Assembly (NCBI GenBank): GCA_949825045.1
Contig: OX463836.1
Location: forward strand, 9,503,829 to 9,567,828
Source: Argyresthia goedartella
Taxonomy: Eukaryota; Arthropoda; Insecta; Lepidoptera; Argyresthiidae
DNA length: 64,000 bases
Direction: 5' to 3'
In this document: in pieces, positions 1-9,544 of the stretch
Layout: every line of letters starts with the position of its first letter
How positions within the stretch are numbered: position 1 is the stretch's first letter
Made by a program: the position numbers and the translations under genes
The notes under the pieces: model-generated
Told to the model about the DNA's origin: nothing
Database searches by the model: none
What the model saw: the letters and a program-made list of their open reading frames with translations, nothing else

Positions 1-155
1 GTTTAAACCACTTTACTATGTAACGTAGTACGTTATTTGACGCCAACATTTAAATCAATTCACTGCAGAATGTATTTTTTGAGTACCGATCTACGCGCAT
101 TCTCCGCTTCCACAGTCAACTCAAGGTTAACCGGTATTGCCTTTCACCTGACGCG
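1..155. repeat. left arm of a palindromic DNA element
   Basis: About 126 bases (26-151) are the reverse complement of 8353-8478 with few differences. The first 24 bases resemble part of the MITE at 37949-38331 (near 38173). I read it as one half of a foldback-like DNA transposon whose other half starts at 8353; its outer end lies outside the window. Confidence 0.7.
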
Positions 156-167
156 CCTGCATCCGCG

Positions 168-1112
168 CGCTTAGTGGATCATTCCGGCCCGAGCAACACT
201 CCCATGACTACGTACTGCGACCTTATTCGTACTCGGAGGAACGAATCCTTTTTTTTATTGAAATTTTCCCGTGGGACATTTTTCCCAAGTATATAACTTC
301 ATTCAAAGTGCTGTGCTAAACCCCGATATTGGGGTTCGGCGCATACGCTTTTTCAACGTTCGCACTTCACTTGACACAGAAATTTCGGACGACCATTATC
401 ATCCGCTTCGTGTCGGCCGACTCCAGTTCGTGTCGATCGACATTATTTTTCGCCTCGCGCTTCGGGTTAATTATAAAATTAAATTAAATTTGTTATTGTT
501 AAAATTTCTTTTTTTTATTAATTCTTTTAGCTTCTCATAGTTAGACTTTCATTTCATTTCATTCATAAAAATTCATTAACTTTACTGCGCATTACAAGAT
601 AAATGCGACACTGGCGCGCTTAAACGTGGTAATAAGTCTGATTTTGCTTGGTTGGTAAGTAGTTAGCTGCTTGTGTGTGTGTTAATGTAAACGTTTTTAT
701 TTTTGGTTTTGCTGGAACTAAGGTGTCCGTGGCCTCCGTTTGTTTGTTTTTTTTTATGTCTTATTACGTCATAGTAGCGTTGTTAACTGTACACCATTGT
801 TTTGTTAATAAAACTATATTTTAGTTCTCATACTGTGTTACATAACGGACTACGAACACACTACTTACACTTATTGCTTATTTTTTCCTGCCATTCTTAT
901 TTTTATGGTTTGATCGTTTATCATCAATCATCTCATTCATCATCTTCATAAAACCAAACGTTCATTAATTCGTTATTATAACAGTGCGGAGTATTCATTA
1001 TCAATATTTCACTAGTGCGGAGTATTCATTATTAATATTGCACGTGTATTCACCATTAACCCAATTTACGCGCAATATAGTTTCAATTATTTGCGTGATT
1101 GAATTATCTAAT
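168..1112 (+). promoter_or_regulatory. probable LTR remnant and leader of the gypsy element
   Basis: This non-coding stretch precedes gag. TATATAA at 290-296 could be a core promoter, followed by a long T-rich tract. LTR limits cannot be set because no second LTR exists for comparison. Bases 168-260 read naturally as the continuation of the 3' end of pol, which would mean the copy is circularly permuted; that is inference. An imperfect direct repeat around the word GTGCGGAGTATTCATTA occurs twice near 984-1030. Confidence 0.4.
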
Positions 1113-1917
1113 ATGACTTACCCATTTAAGTTTCTATCTCTTCAAAAGTCGGAACTAGAGTATGAAGTAGCGATTAGGGGGACGACACCTGCTGGCACTG
1201 TACAGGATTTACGCAAGCAAATAGTAAAATTTGCTATCGATTTGCCTTCAGAGGACATCTTGGAGACGTCGCCTGACGTAAAACTAGACCTTTTAGGTGT
1301 GTTGGAGGTTTTATCCAAAGTACAGACAAACTAAGATGTAGCGGCACCGGATAAGGGTCTCGTTCACCGTACAGAAACGTTGTTGCACCACCTGTATCAC
1401 AGGCTACATAGGATTAGCACTACCGATGAAACTAACAAGAAGCAGTATGGCGACTGCGTGGTATTGTATAAGTCGTACTTGCATAATTTTGTCTCTTTTA
1501 AGACAAAGGTTACCGATCTTTTGGCAGTCCCTCCCCCGAGTAGTAGTCAGAGTGTCACCGTGCTACCTAATACACCAAATATAATTAGGGTGAACTGCGA
1601 AAAAGGTAATTTAGGCGAATTGGGTAAATTTAAATACAATGGAACCACTTGCGTTCGTGCGCCTTACACCTAAACAGGATGATTCACATCAGTCTCACCC
1701 TCAAAGGCAAACCCATAACCCTTCTAAGAATTATGCGAATAATAATTCCCATCGAGGTAATAACCGTTATTATGTTCATGCGATTAATAAGCCCGCACCT
1801 TGGTGTCCGAGATGTCGTGACAGTTCACATAATTTCCGGCAATGTACTGTCAAGGATGGTGAAGTGATTGCCCCGATTATAAACAGTCTCGTTCGTTTAG
1901 CACAAAAAACTAGATAG
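1113..1917 (+). pseudogene. gypsy gag remnant with CCHC zinc knuckle
   Basis: Gag would form the retroelement nucleocapsid particle. The ATG at 1113 opens a frame matching the N-terminal region of gag in insect gypsy elements, with an EVAIRG...VQDLRK pattern. It meets a TAA at 1332-1334 and reopens in the same frame to 1673. A +1 shift near 1640 gives the C-terminal part, which has a perfect retroviral-type knuckle, CPRCRDSSHNFRQC (C-x2-C-x4-H-x4-C). The capsid core between these parts appears to be missing. At least one stop, one frameshift and one deletion disable it. Confidence 0.75.
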
Positions 1918-2006
1918 GTGGAATTGTGGCACAATTAACCATTTTGATAAAACATAGTGGACAGAATGGTTAAAAACTGTCAATAGCTTCTTTATTTCCT
2001 ACAAAA

Positions 2007-2258
2007 CCGCCTCAATTCTGCATTCTAAACCTGACAAAGATAGCACTCTACGTTTCTGTTAAAATTAATGATATATCGGCATCAGGACTGTTGGATTCCG
2101 GTTCAGCCGTCACCATCTTTGGCAACAACTCGCACTTTGTTTTGTTGGACCATGAAATACGTCTCGTCGATGACGACCAAATAATTGTAACTGCAGCAGA
2201 TGGTCAATCACTCAAAAGTGTTGGCTATATGAATCTGCCAGTTCACTTCGAAGATGTC
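2007..2258 (+). pseudogene. gypsy aspartic protease, 5' part
   Basis: The frame carries the retropepsin active site LLDSGSAVTIFG near 2080-2115, followed by a beta-strand pattern typical of gypsy proteases. It stops making sense at 2258, where the inserted LINE begins. The protease resumes at 5774 with ...LILGIDFW. The two halves join in phase across one copy of the TGTC target duplication, so the insertion interrupted an otherwise continuous frame. Confidence 0.75.
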
Positions 2259-2768
2259 GATTTTGATTCTTGTTTGTTTTACGATTTCAATGTCAATTCG
2301 AAAATGTTAAAGTTACATGAAAACTTATGCACACCTCTTTGTTAATGAGGGCGCTGCTAAGTAAACTTGTCTTAAAACGTATCTCCGTGTTAAAAATTAA
2401 ATAAAAATACAGTTAAGCCTAATTAACTAGATTTTTTAAAGTAATAATATTAATTAAGTATAATGACTATATAATTAACTATTATAAATAAGCTAAACCA
2501 GTGATTACGATAATAAAAGACACTATAAACCTTAACTATAAACCATAACAATGAAAAGTGATACAGTGATTAACAAACAGTGATAAACAACGTTACATGA
2601 ATATAATAACAAAAAACTACATAATACTCAATGAATAATAGCATAAGCTCATATAATTCTCTGTGCAGATCCAGTGACAATATCGTGTAAGTTCAAAGTT
2701 CACCAACGGCTCAACTCACAAAAGCCACATAAACACTTTCATCACCGGCCTTCAACTACATTCAATGA
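2259..2768 (+). other. 5' portion of the CR1-like LINE, non-coding
   Basis: AT-rich sequence with no credible frame beyond about 28 codons read through from the protease. No additional motif recognised. Confidence 0.4.
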
Positions 2769-2809
2769 GTAACATACATAATATTCAACAACATTCTTCA
2801 ATCGCTCAA

Positions 2810-2865
2810 TAGCCGAAACGGTTAAGGACTCATCGCCGCCGCATCAGTGCACATGGTTCGATCCC
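2810..2865 (+). promoter_or_regulatory. tRNA-like A and B boxes, copy 1
   Basis: TAGCCGAAACG (2810-2820) fits the Pol III A-box pattern TRGYNNANNNG. GGTTCGATCCC (2855-2865) fits the B-box pattern. Their 45-base spacing is that of a tRNA gene or tRNA-derived SINE head. It is not a complete tRNA, as no convincing acceptor stem pairs. Confidence 0.6.
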
Positions 2866-3125
2866 CAGCTAGGATCGGACACTTTTTACTTTTACTTTTC
2901 ATTTTCATAAAGGACCGCATTAGTGACGACATCTATGCGAGTAAATAAGCAATTGCTGACACACGCCCTGTGATCTACCGAACAAACCACACTACAAATA
3001 CTAGCGACTTAGTTCCAAGATCATCCCACAAGAGGTCACTGTGGTACATCCACAAGCTACAAATTGTCCGCAAGATAACGCAAGGTAACATACATAATAT
3101 TCAACAACATTATTCAATCGCTCAA

Positions 3126-3181
3126 TAGCCGAAACGGTTAAGGACTCAACGCCGCCGCATCAGTGCACATGGTTCGATCCC
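3126..3181 (+). promoter_or_regulatory. tRNA-like A and B boxes, copy 2
   Basis: Same boxes and same spacing as 2810-2865, within the second tandem unit, about 215 bases before ORF1. Both boxes are unchanged although nearby bases differ. Confidence 0.6.
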
Positions 3182-3396
3182 CAGCTAGGATCGGACACTT
3201 TTTACTTTTTTACTTTTCATTATCTTAAAGGACTACATTAGTGAGGACATCTATGCGAGTAAATAAGCAATTGTTGGCACACGCCCTGTGATCTACCGAA
3301 CAAACCACACTACAAATATTAGAAGACGACTTAGTTCTAAGATCATACCACAAGAGGTCACTGTGGTACATCCACAAGCTACAAATTGTCCGCAAG

Positions 3397-4911
3397 ATGA
3401 AGTGCAAAATATGTAGCGGTACTATTCCTGGCCCAGAGCTGCTAACGTGCTCCACTTGTCTCCATCAGTTTCACCATAATTGTCTGAATATGACAACGGC
3501 ATACTACATGGGAAACTTATCAAAGCTAGCACTAGATTATAAATGCCCTATGTGCCAGGATGCTGCGGAAAAAACACTGCTTCTGTAAGACCGGTTGCCG
3601 AAATCTCCCGCCAATAAATGCAGTTCTGCCCTCACCCCACGGACAGGGGAGGATAATGTAACATTGAGACCGCGACGGATAATTATCAGCAACAACCAGG
3701 ACGAGTCAATCTTAGACGTGACTTCACAAAGCCTACCCAATACTGCGGAGAATGGCGAGGAAGTTAGGGAATTGCGAGAAAATAACGACAGATTGCACTT
3801 AGAGCTCGACATGGCAAACAGCGAGATAGACAATCTCAGTATGGAAATATCAAATCTGAACGAAACCTTAATAAAAACTAATAAAAAACTAGAACTCTGT
3901 AAAGCAGTAGGCCTTTGTGTATCAGGGCCATCTAAGAGCACATCAGGACCAACGTTCTTCTCACCCCAGTGCCGCAGAATCACTCCGAACATGGTACAGG
4001 TCGGGTTTCCACGTAAGACAAAAACGGAGTTTACGAGTGGAGTGGTAAAGCAAATGGACACAAATAATGCGAAACAGACAAAATATACGCAGCAAGAGAT
4101 TTCAGTGCCCAAAAGAATACAATCAGCGTTTAAAGCCAATGATATACTTGCATCAATACTTATTGAAAGCAACGTAAATACGAACAGCCCCAATCACAGC
4201 AAAAAATGTCAACGACAAACGCAAAAGAAGCGACGTGTAATGATTCTAGCAGACGAACCAGGTAGAGGAATGTGCAGAATTCTACAGGAACTTTTGGGTA
4301 GAGAATTTATCGTAGAGTCGATAATAAAGTCCAACGCTACTCTGGATCAAGTTCTATGCTCATGTCATTCGCTTTGCAAGGATTATGGCAGCAATGATGT
4401 CATTGTCGTAATAGGAGGCTCAAATGACAAGGATACGCTCAAAATGAAGTCTCTTTTATACTATAATCTTAGCCTCCTCTTACAATGTAAGGTAATTCTA
4501 TGTAAATCCACTAAATGTAAGCACCTAAATGAAAAAATGGTCAACTCTAGTTTCAGGCATTTATGCTCTCGATTTTCTCAAACCACTTTCTTGGACATAA
4601 GCTATAATGATGAAACATATTATTTTGGGAAAGGTACACTCAACAAACAATACGCATGTAGACAGGTGTTAAAAGAAATTCTCAGAATTTTTAGAATTGA
4701 TCACTGGCAGAACAATTTGTGTCTGACTCATACAGGATCGCAAATGGAGCGTCTTTGCTCGAGTACGACTCAGACTAGTTTCCCTACCGAATTGCCTACT
4801 TTGGTTAATGTAGAGACCCAGACGGACAATTTTGAAATTGATTATAATTGTACTACAGCAAATAAGATCAAATATATAAATAGCAATAATGTGACTGACT
4901 TGACTGAATGA
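3397..4911 (+). pseudogene. LINE ORF1: PHD finger, coiled coil, esterase-like domain
   Basis: ORF1 proteins of CR1-like LINEs bind element RNA and often carry a PHD finger and an SGNH/GDSL-like esterase. Residues 1-56 show CKIC...C-x2-C...H-x2-C...CPMC, a PHD-type zinc site. A heptad-rich coiled coil (REL..N..L..E) follows near residues 125-165. A later part with VMILADEPGRG and VIVVIGGSND has the flavour of an SGNH fold. A single TAA at 3586-3588 separates the PHD finger from the rest in the same frame, so the whole would be about 504 residues. Whether the stop is a mutation or is read through cannot be told. Confidence 0.7.
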
Positions 4912-4985
4912 TAGCAATTTAAAAAATATTGATAATAATGCGAAACACTGTGATATTAATGATAAAATTTTTAATAATAATGTAA

Positions 4986-5507
4986 ATGAAAATGATGATA
5001 ATGAGAGAAACAAAAACAACATTTTTTTTCGTACATAACTGTATAAATGTATTACACCAAAATATTGACGGCCTCATTAATAAATCGGACCTATTAACTG
5101 TACACTTAGAGCTGCAAATAACAAATGGAGTATCAGTTGATATTATAGGAATTACAGAACACAATATGATTGACACCGATATCTACTCTTTGAATGTTGC
5201 AAATTACACACTGGCCACATATTCTGCCAGGAGCACACGAAGTGGCGGTGCTGCTATACTAGTAAAACATGAACACTTGTTTAAGAAAATGAATAGTAAA
5301 AGAGATACTAAATTAAGTGCACCTCCCCGCTCTACTGCTTTATTCAGCAAAAGTATATTTGGTATAGCGCCAAAAGTGTATAATAAGCTGCCTAAATCCA
5401 TAAGAGACATTGAGCAACTTCATTCATACAAGGCTGGACTTAGATATTTCTTAATCAAAAAATCATACTATAAGTTAGAGGACTTCTTGGAGGACAAGTC
5501 AATCTAA
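4986..5507 (+). pseudogene. internally deleted LINE ORF2 (endonuclease start joined to C-terminal tail)
   Basis: The first ~95 residues match the start of an APE-type endonuclease (NVLHQNIDGL..K, DIIGITEHN, GGAAILV). The last ~75 match the tail that follows the reverse transcriptase in these LINEs (SIFGIAPKVYNKLP, then YYKLEDFLED). The rest of the endonuclease and the whole polymerase are absent, and the join, near 5300-5310, is in frame. The product would be 173 residues and inactive. It starts 75 bases after ORF1. Confidence 0.75.
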
Positions 5508-5773
5508 CGCAATATTATATATATAAAGATAGGTACATAAATAGATAAGTAACATGACCAGAATAATAAATTTATTGTGAATAAAATTAATGCTCATTCA
5601 CTCTTAGATGGGTGCTTACTTTTCTTTAATTTTAATTTTATGATAATTGTGTTGTATGTACATCATAACATTTGCACGTCTGCATGGCAGAATATAGCGA
5701 AACTAAGGGACATTATAAAATACCCGATGTACACCTATATTCATGCAAATAAACATTACTTTACTTTACTGTC

Positions 5774-6828
5774 TTTCACCTCATTAAAGCGTACGTCGTG
5801 CCAGGAATCGAAACTTCTTTGATTCTGGGCATAGATTTCTGGCGTTATTTTAGGATATGCCCGAAGTAGGTTGTATTACCCACTCTAGTACGCCCTTGGC
5901 AGAGATTAGCGTTTCTTATCCAGATGTTTTCATACATTCTTATGAAAACTTAGACGATCCTCAGAAATCTATTGCTGACAACATAATCAGCCAATTTCAT
6001 GACGTTTCGACTGAAGTCAAAGGTTTAGATAGGACTCCTTTGATCTCTCAGCGAATTGACATAGGCAACGCTCCTCTTATTAGGCAGCGTTACTATAGAA
6101 TGACACCAGAAAAGCAACGCATTATTGTCTACAAAAATAACGGTCAGCCACGTTTTTGCTTGGACAGTCGAAAACTGAACTCAGTCACGAAGCGCGACGC
6201 GTATAATTTGCCGTATATAACTGAGATTTTGGACAATCTTCGTGACGCTAAGTACATAAGCAGTGTAGATCTGTCAAAGGCGTTCTGGCAAATTCCGATC
6301 GTTCCTGAAGATCGTGAAAAGACCGCTTTTTACATTTCAGGCAGGGAAACTCTCCGTTTCAAGACCACCGCTTTTGGTCTCACGAACGCACCAGCAACAC
6401 AACAGAGACTGGTCGATTTGTTTTTCGGTGACTTCGATTTAAAAGCCTTTGCTTATTTAGACGACATTATCGTTATAAGCAGTTCTTTTGAAGAGCACTT
6501 ATCTCTGCTATTGCGAGTGCTAGACAAATTAAGGTTCGCTAACCTGACCGTTAATTATGAAAAGTGCAAGTTTTTTAGAAGTCATCTCAAGTATTTTGGT
6601 TATGTGGTTGATGCGAAGGGACTGCGGACTGACCCAGAAAAGGTTGAGACTATACTCAATTACCCGACACCTTCTTGTCGGAAGGACCTCAAACGCTTTC
6701 TAGGGACTGCAACCTGGTTCCGCCGTTTTGTCCCCAACTTTAGTACCATCGCCGGGCCCCTTAACAAACTGACTTCAAATAAGAAGAACGCACCTAAATT
6801 TCTATGGACACCCGAGGCTGATGTATAG
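5774..6828 (+). pseudogene. gypsy protease end and reverse transcriptase
   Basis: The protease tail resumes at 5774, with a one-base shift near 5850. The frame 5857-6828 is a Ty3-type reverse transcriptase: LDSRKLNSVT, DLSKAFWQI (first catalytic Asp), FGLTNAP, and the AYLDDIIV catalytic box. It would copy element RNA into DNA in the particle. The thumb and connection region (FLGTATWFRRF, PEADV) runs into a TAG at 6826-6828. The catalytic residues are kept, but the frame is broken at both ends. Confidence 0.85.
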
Positions 6829-7139
6829 CTTTTAATAAGCTCAAAGAGTGTCTTGTTTCAGCTCCAGTTCTTTCCTGTCCTAATTATGATTTACCTTTCG
6901 AGGTCCACACAGACGCGAGCAATTTCGGTGTTGGTGCCATGCTCACTCAAATGGTTGACGGCAAGGAGCATCCAATCGCTTACATGAGTAGGCCACTGTC
7001 AGGTTCGGAGAAAAAATACAGTATCATCGAGAGGGAGACGCTAGCCGTGATAACCGCTCTTGAACATTGGCGATGCTACCTTGAAAACGGAAAAACATTT
7101 ATCTTATACACCGACCACTCTGCGTTAAAGTGGTTTTAA
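6829..7139 (+). pseudogene. gypsy RNase H domain
   Basis: Out of frame with the reverse transcriptase by an indel at about 6826. It shows the Ty3 RNase H pattern: HTDASNFGVGA (6905-6940), then HPIAYMSR, then ERETLAVITAL, ending TDHSALKWF at 7139, where a one-base change gives a stop. It would degrade RNA in the RNA:DNA hybrid. Confidence 0.8.
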
Positions 7140-8352
7140 CAATGGATAATCCGACAGGAAGACTGGCTAGATGGGGAGTTAGGTTATCTTCATTTAACTA
7201 CGAAATAAAACATAGGCGTGGGGTAGACAACGTCATCCCTGATGCTCTTTCTAGAGCGATCCCTTGTTCAGCAGTCTCTACGTCCAACTCCTTCTTGGCC
7301 ACTGCTGACACTTGGTATAAGGACCTTTACAATGGCTGTCTTAATTCCCCCAGTAGCTATCCAAATTTCCAAATAAATAATAACTCTTTGTACCGATTTA
7401 CAAAGAACAAATGTGAATTGACTTCCGAATTTTCGTGGAAAGAGATCGTACCCCAAGAGTTGCGTGAAGCGATCATTACCGAAAACCACTCCGAACCGAC
7501 CGCAGGACACTTCGGCGTTTTCTAAACGTACAAGCGATTGGCGTTGCGATTTTACTGGCTAGGTATGTACCAGGATGTGGTGAAATTTGTTGGCTCCTGT
7601 GATACTAGTCTCTCTTACAAGCATTAAAATCACACAACTCTCGGTGAAATGGGTCGTCCGAAGCAGTGATCGCGTCCATTTCAAATGATCTCTGTCGATT
7701 TTGTTGGTCCTCTTCCAGTTACCCGTAAACAAAACAGTTATCTCCTTGTAGTAACTTGTTGTTTCTCGAAATTTTCTCGAAATAGCTCGAGCTACATCTG
7801 AAGCGGTTATTAAAAATTTAGAAGAGGCTATCTTCCCCGTACATGGCGTGCCCCTAAACCATATTTTTGGATAACAGAAGCCAATTTATAAGTGGCTGTA
7901 CTAATGCTTTCTTCGCAAAGTACAACGTCCCAAATGTATATTTCACTCCAAAATACACTCCTCAAGTGAACACCGTGGAGAGATATAACAAAACAATCGT
8001 CACATGTCTTTCTGCGTTTGTGGAGAACGATCATAGGACTTGGGATACATTTGTACCAAAGATACAATTCGCGATCAATAATTCAGTAAATGAGTCCACC
8101 GGTTACACACCGTCTTCCTAGTTGGTAGAGAGATGGTCAATTGTGGTTCTCATTACACTGACACAGAATTGGATAATGAGGTTGTTTTCTTGCCAAGAGA
8201 TCTTGATGCAGAAAATTTAGGTTGTCTTGCCAAAATCTTTGACGATGTGCAAGCTTCGCTTTGGCGTGCACATGAGAAGAACACTGCACATTATAATCTC
8301 CGCCGCAAGCAGGCAGAATTCAATGTTGGGGATGTTGTTGCCTGCATCCGCG
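7140..8352 (+). pseudogene. gypsy integrase remnant
   Basis: The linker GRLARW..RLSSFNYEI and DALSR (7150-7260) lead into a decayed HHCC region around 7460-7660 (H...GHFG). The DDE core follows in pieces: SVDFVGPLP near 7695, a partner near 7870, and TPQVNTVERYNKT near 7960-7990, which holds the glutamate. The C-terminal part (VGDVV) ends at 8352 against the inverted arm. Several frameshifts and stops occur. It would insert the cDNA copy. Confidence 0.75.
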
Positions 8353-8609
8353 TCAGGTGAAAGGCAATACCGGTTAACCTTGAGTTGACTGTGGAAGCGG
8401 CGAATGCGCGTAGATCGGTACTCAAATACATTCTGCAGTGAATTGATTTAAATGTTGGCTTCAAATAACGTACTACATTACAAATATTTAACAGTTTTAA
8501 CCGTTGGTTGATCAAATAACGCGTCATATAGTAAGCAGTACGCTACAGTTTACTATCTGTCGATAGTTGACCAACTTACGAAAAAAAAAACGGTTTTGAC
8601 TATCTTACG
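8353..8609. repeat. right arm and end of the palindromic DNA element
   Basis: Bases 8353-8478 invert 26-151. The outer part ends ...TTTTGACTATCTTACG at 8609, the same end as the MITE at 37949-38331, with the shared words AACAGTTTTAACCGTT and GCGTCATRTAGTAAG. It is therefore the right half of a larger member of that family. Confidence 0.7.
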
Positions 8610-8624
8610 GTGACATATCTATAT

Positions 8625-8760
8625 TTCACAAAAACAGTGAATATAAAAAAAATATAAAGGAAAAATCATGTACAAAGGCGAACTTATCTAGAGATTTTTT
8701 CCGATTTTATCAGATGAACTTTATTTTTCATCCCTCCATAAGTTATGACCCAGGTGGTCA
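8625..8760 (-). repeat. LINE/SINE 3' tail, family with the AGAGAT hairpin
   Basis: Read on the minus strand it has the GGAAAAAATCTCTAGATAAGTTCGCC-like core (hairpin now shortened), then an A-rich end. It is the same tail as at 20765, 35385, 36700, 37015, 42500 and 43670. Confidence 0.5.
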
Positions 8761-8948
8761 GCTGATTTGAGTATTGATAAGTTAAAAACAAAGTTACTCC
8801 GATCAAATCGGTCTCATAGAGAAATCTGTTCAGAATGACGTCCCTAACATCCCCTTAAAATATGACAACACCTTTCTGTTACACCAATACAGGTTTTCAT
8901 TTGTCCATCTGTAACATTTTTCTCAGGAGAATGTGGATATGTTCTTAC

Positions 8949-9228
8949 CATCATCATCCTGATATTCTTCCTTGACTGCAGAATCTAGTGGATCCATGCT
9001 AACACATTCTTGTTTTGGTTCTTCCTTGTGACCCTCATAGACATATTCATCCTCCATGGGTGTGTTCCCCTCACTGTCACTAGGGACAAACCCTTTATTG
9101 TCACTAGGTATAAACATTTTCTCGACACTAGCGACAAGCCCATCTGTGGGTATGTGGACTGTACTCACTCGACAGCTCTGCAAGCGAGGCACTCGACTCA
9201 CCCCGCCCAATAGACAAGCCGACATATC
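8949..9228 (-). CDS. ZAD zinc-finger gene A, exon 2 (linker)
   Basis: The minus-strand acceptor TTGTTGCAG precedes GATATG at 9228, and a GTAAGA donor follows base 8949. The exon encodes an acidic linker with repeated SDNKGF/SDSEG units and KEEY motifs, typical of the region between a ZAD domain and C2H2 fingers in moth genes. It enters in phase 0 and leaves in phase 1, the same phases as gene B exon 2 (33563-33845), with clear protein similarity. Its finger exon should lie at lower coordinates, but only the gypsy element is there, so it is outside the window or lost. Confidence 0.7.
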
Positions 9229-9479
9229 CTGCAACAATAGATTACTTACAGTATGCAACAATAGGTTATATTTTTTGTGTGCAAAATTTCATGCAAACCA
9301 ATTGAAACTTATAAGGAAAAGGAGAAAACAGGTGAAATTGGTTGGTGAGGATGTTGTGGTTTGATAGAGGTTTGCTTCTTGATTCGTTAGCATTCATATT
9401 GCAACACATATAGTTCTCGTCATGTTGGGATGGCCAAGGGGGACAGAGGAAATCGAGGAGGGGTGACTTCCCCCTACTT

Positions 9480-9540
9480 CCTAACCTAAATGACGTTTGC
9501 TAAGTACACATAAATATCTACAGTAATAAACAAAGTTGAA
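9480..9540 (+). repeat. fragment of a CR1-like LINE 3' end
   Basis: TAAATATCTACAGTAATAAA matches the 3' ends at 21300-21615 and 60781-61077. Confidence 0.45.
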
Positions 9541-9544
9541 CTTT

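Larger units (their letters stand above)
2769..3400 (+). repeat. two tandem 316-bp units in the LINE 5' region
   Basis: The unit starting near 2769 repeats near 3085 with offset 316 and only scattered differences, including a few bases of indel. Both units carry a tRNA-like promoter pair, the word ATCGGACACTTTTTAC, and a shared end CACAAGCTACAAATTGTCCGC just before ORF1. Tandem 5' units are known in other LINEs as promoter repeats; here that role is inference. Confidence 0.85.
2259..5769 (+). mobile_element. CR1-like non-LTR retrotransposon inserted in the gypsy protease
   Basis: The 3.5-kb insert is flanked by TGTC at 2255-2258 and 5770-5773. It contains a tandemly repeated 5' region, an ORF1 with PHD finger, coiled coil and esterase-like part, and a shortened ORF2. 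It ends in AATAAA and a short TTTAC repeat, the kind of 3' end seen in CR1-like LINEs. Because most of the reverse transcriptase is missing, this copy cannot mobilise itself. It is younger than the gypsy copy it splits. Confidence 0.8.
156..8352 (+). mobile_element. Ty3/gypsy-like LTR retrotransposon, decayed and interrupted
   Basis: The order is leader or LTR-like DNA, gag with a CCHC knuckle, aspartic protease, reverse transcriptase, RNase H and integrase, which is the Ty3/gypsy order. No second LTR is visible at the 3' end. A 12-base word, CCTGCATCCGCG, occurs at both ends (156-167 and 8341-8352), exactly inside the two inverted arms. Every coding domain carries stops or frameshifts, and a LINE interrupts the protease at 2259-5769. 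It is a dead copy. Confidence 0.85.

Noticed and set aside
271..540. 89-codon frame upstream of gag
   Set aside because: Low-complexity end, no family resemblance, and it lies in the leader or LTR region.
3537..4193. 218-codon minus-strand frame
   Set aside because: Shadow of the LINE ORF1 on the plus strand; its composition is that of an antisense frame.
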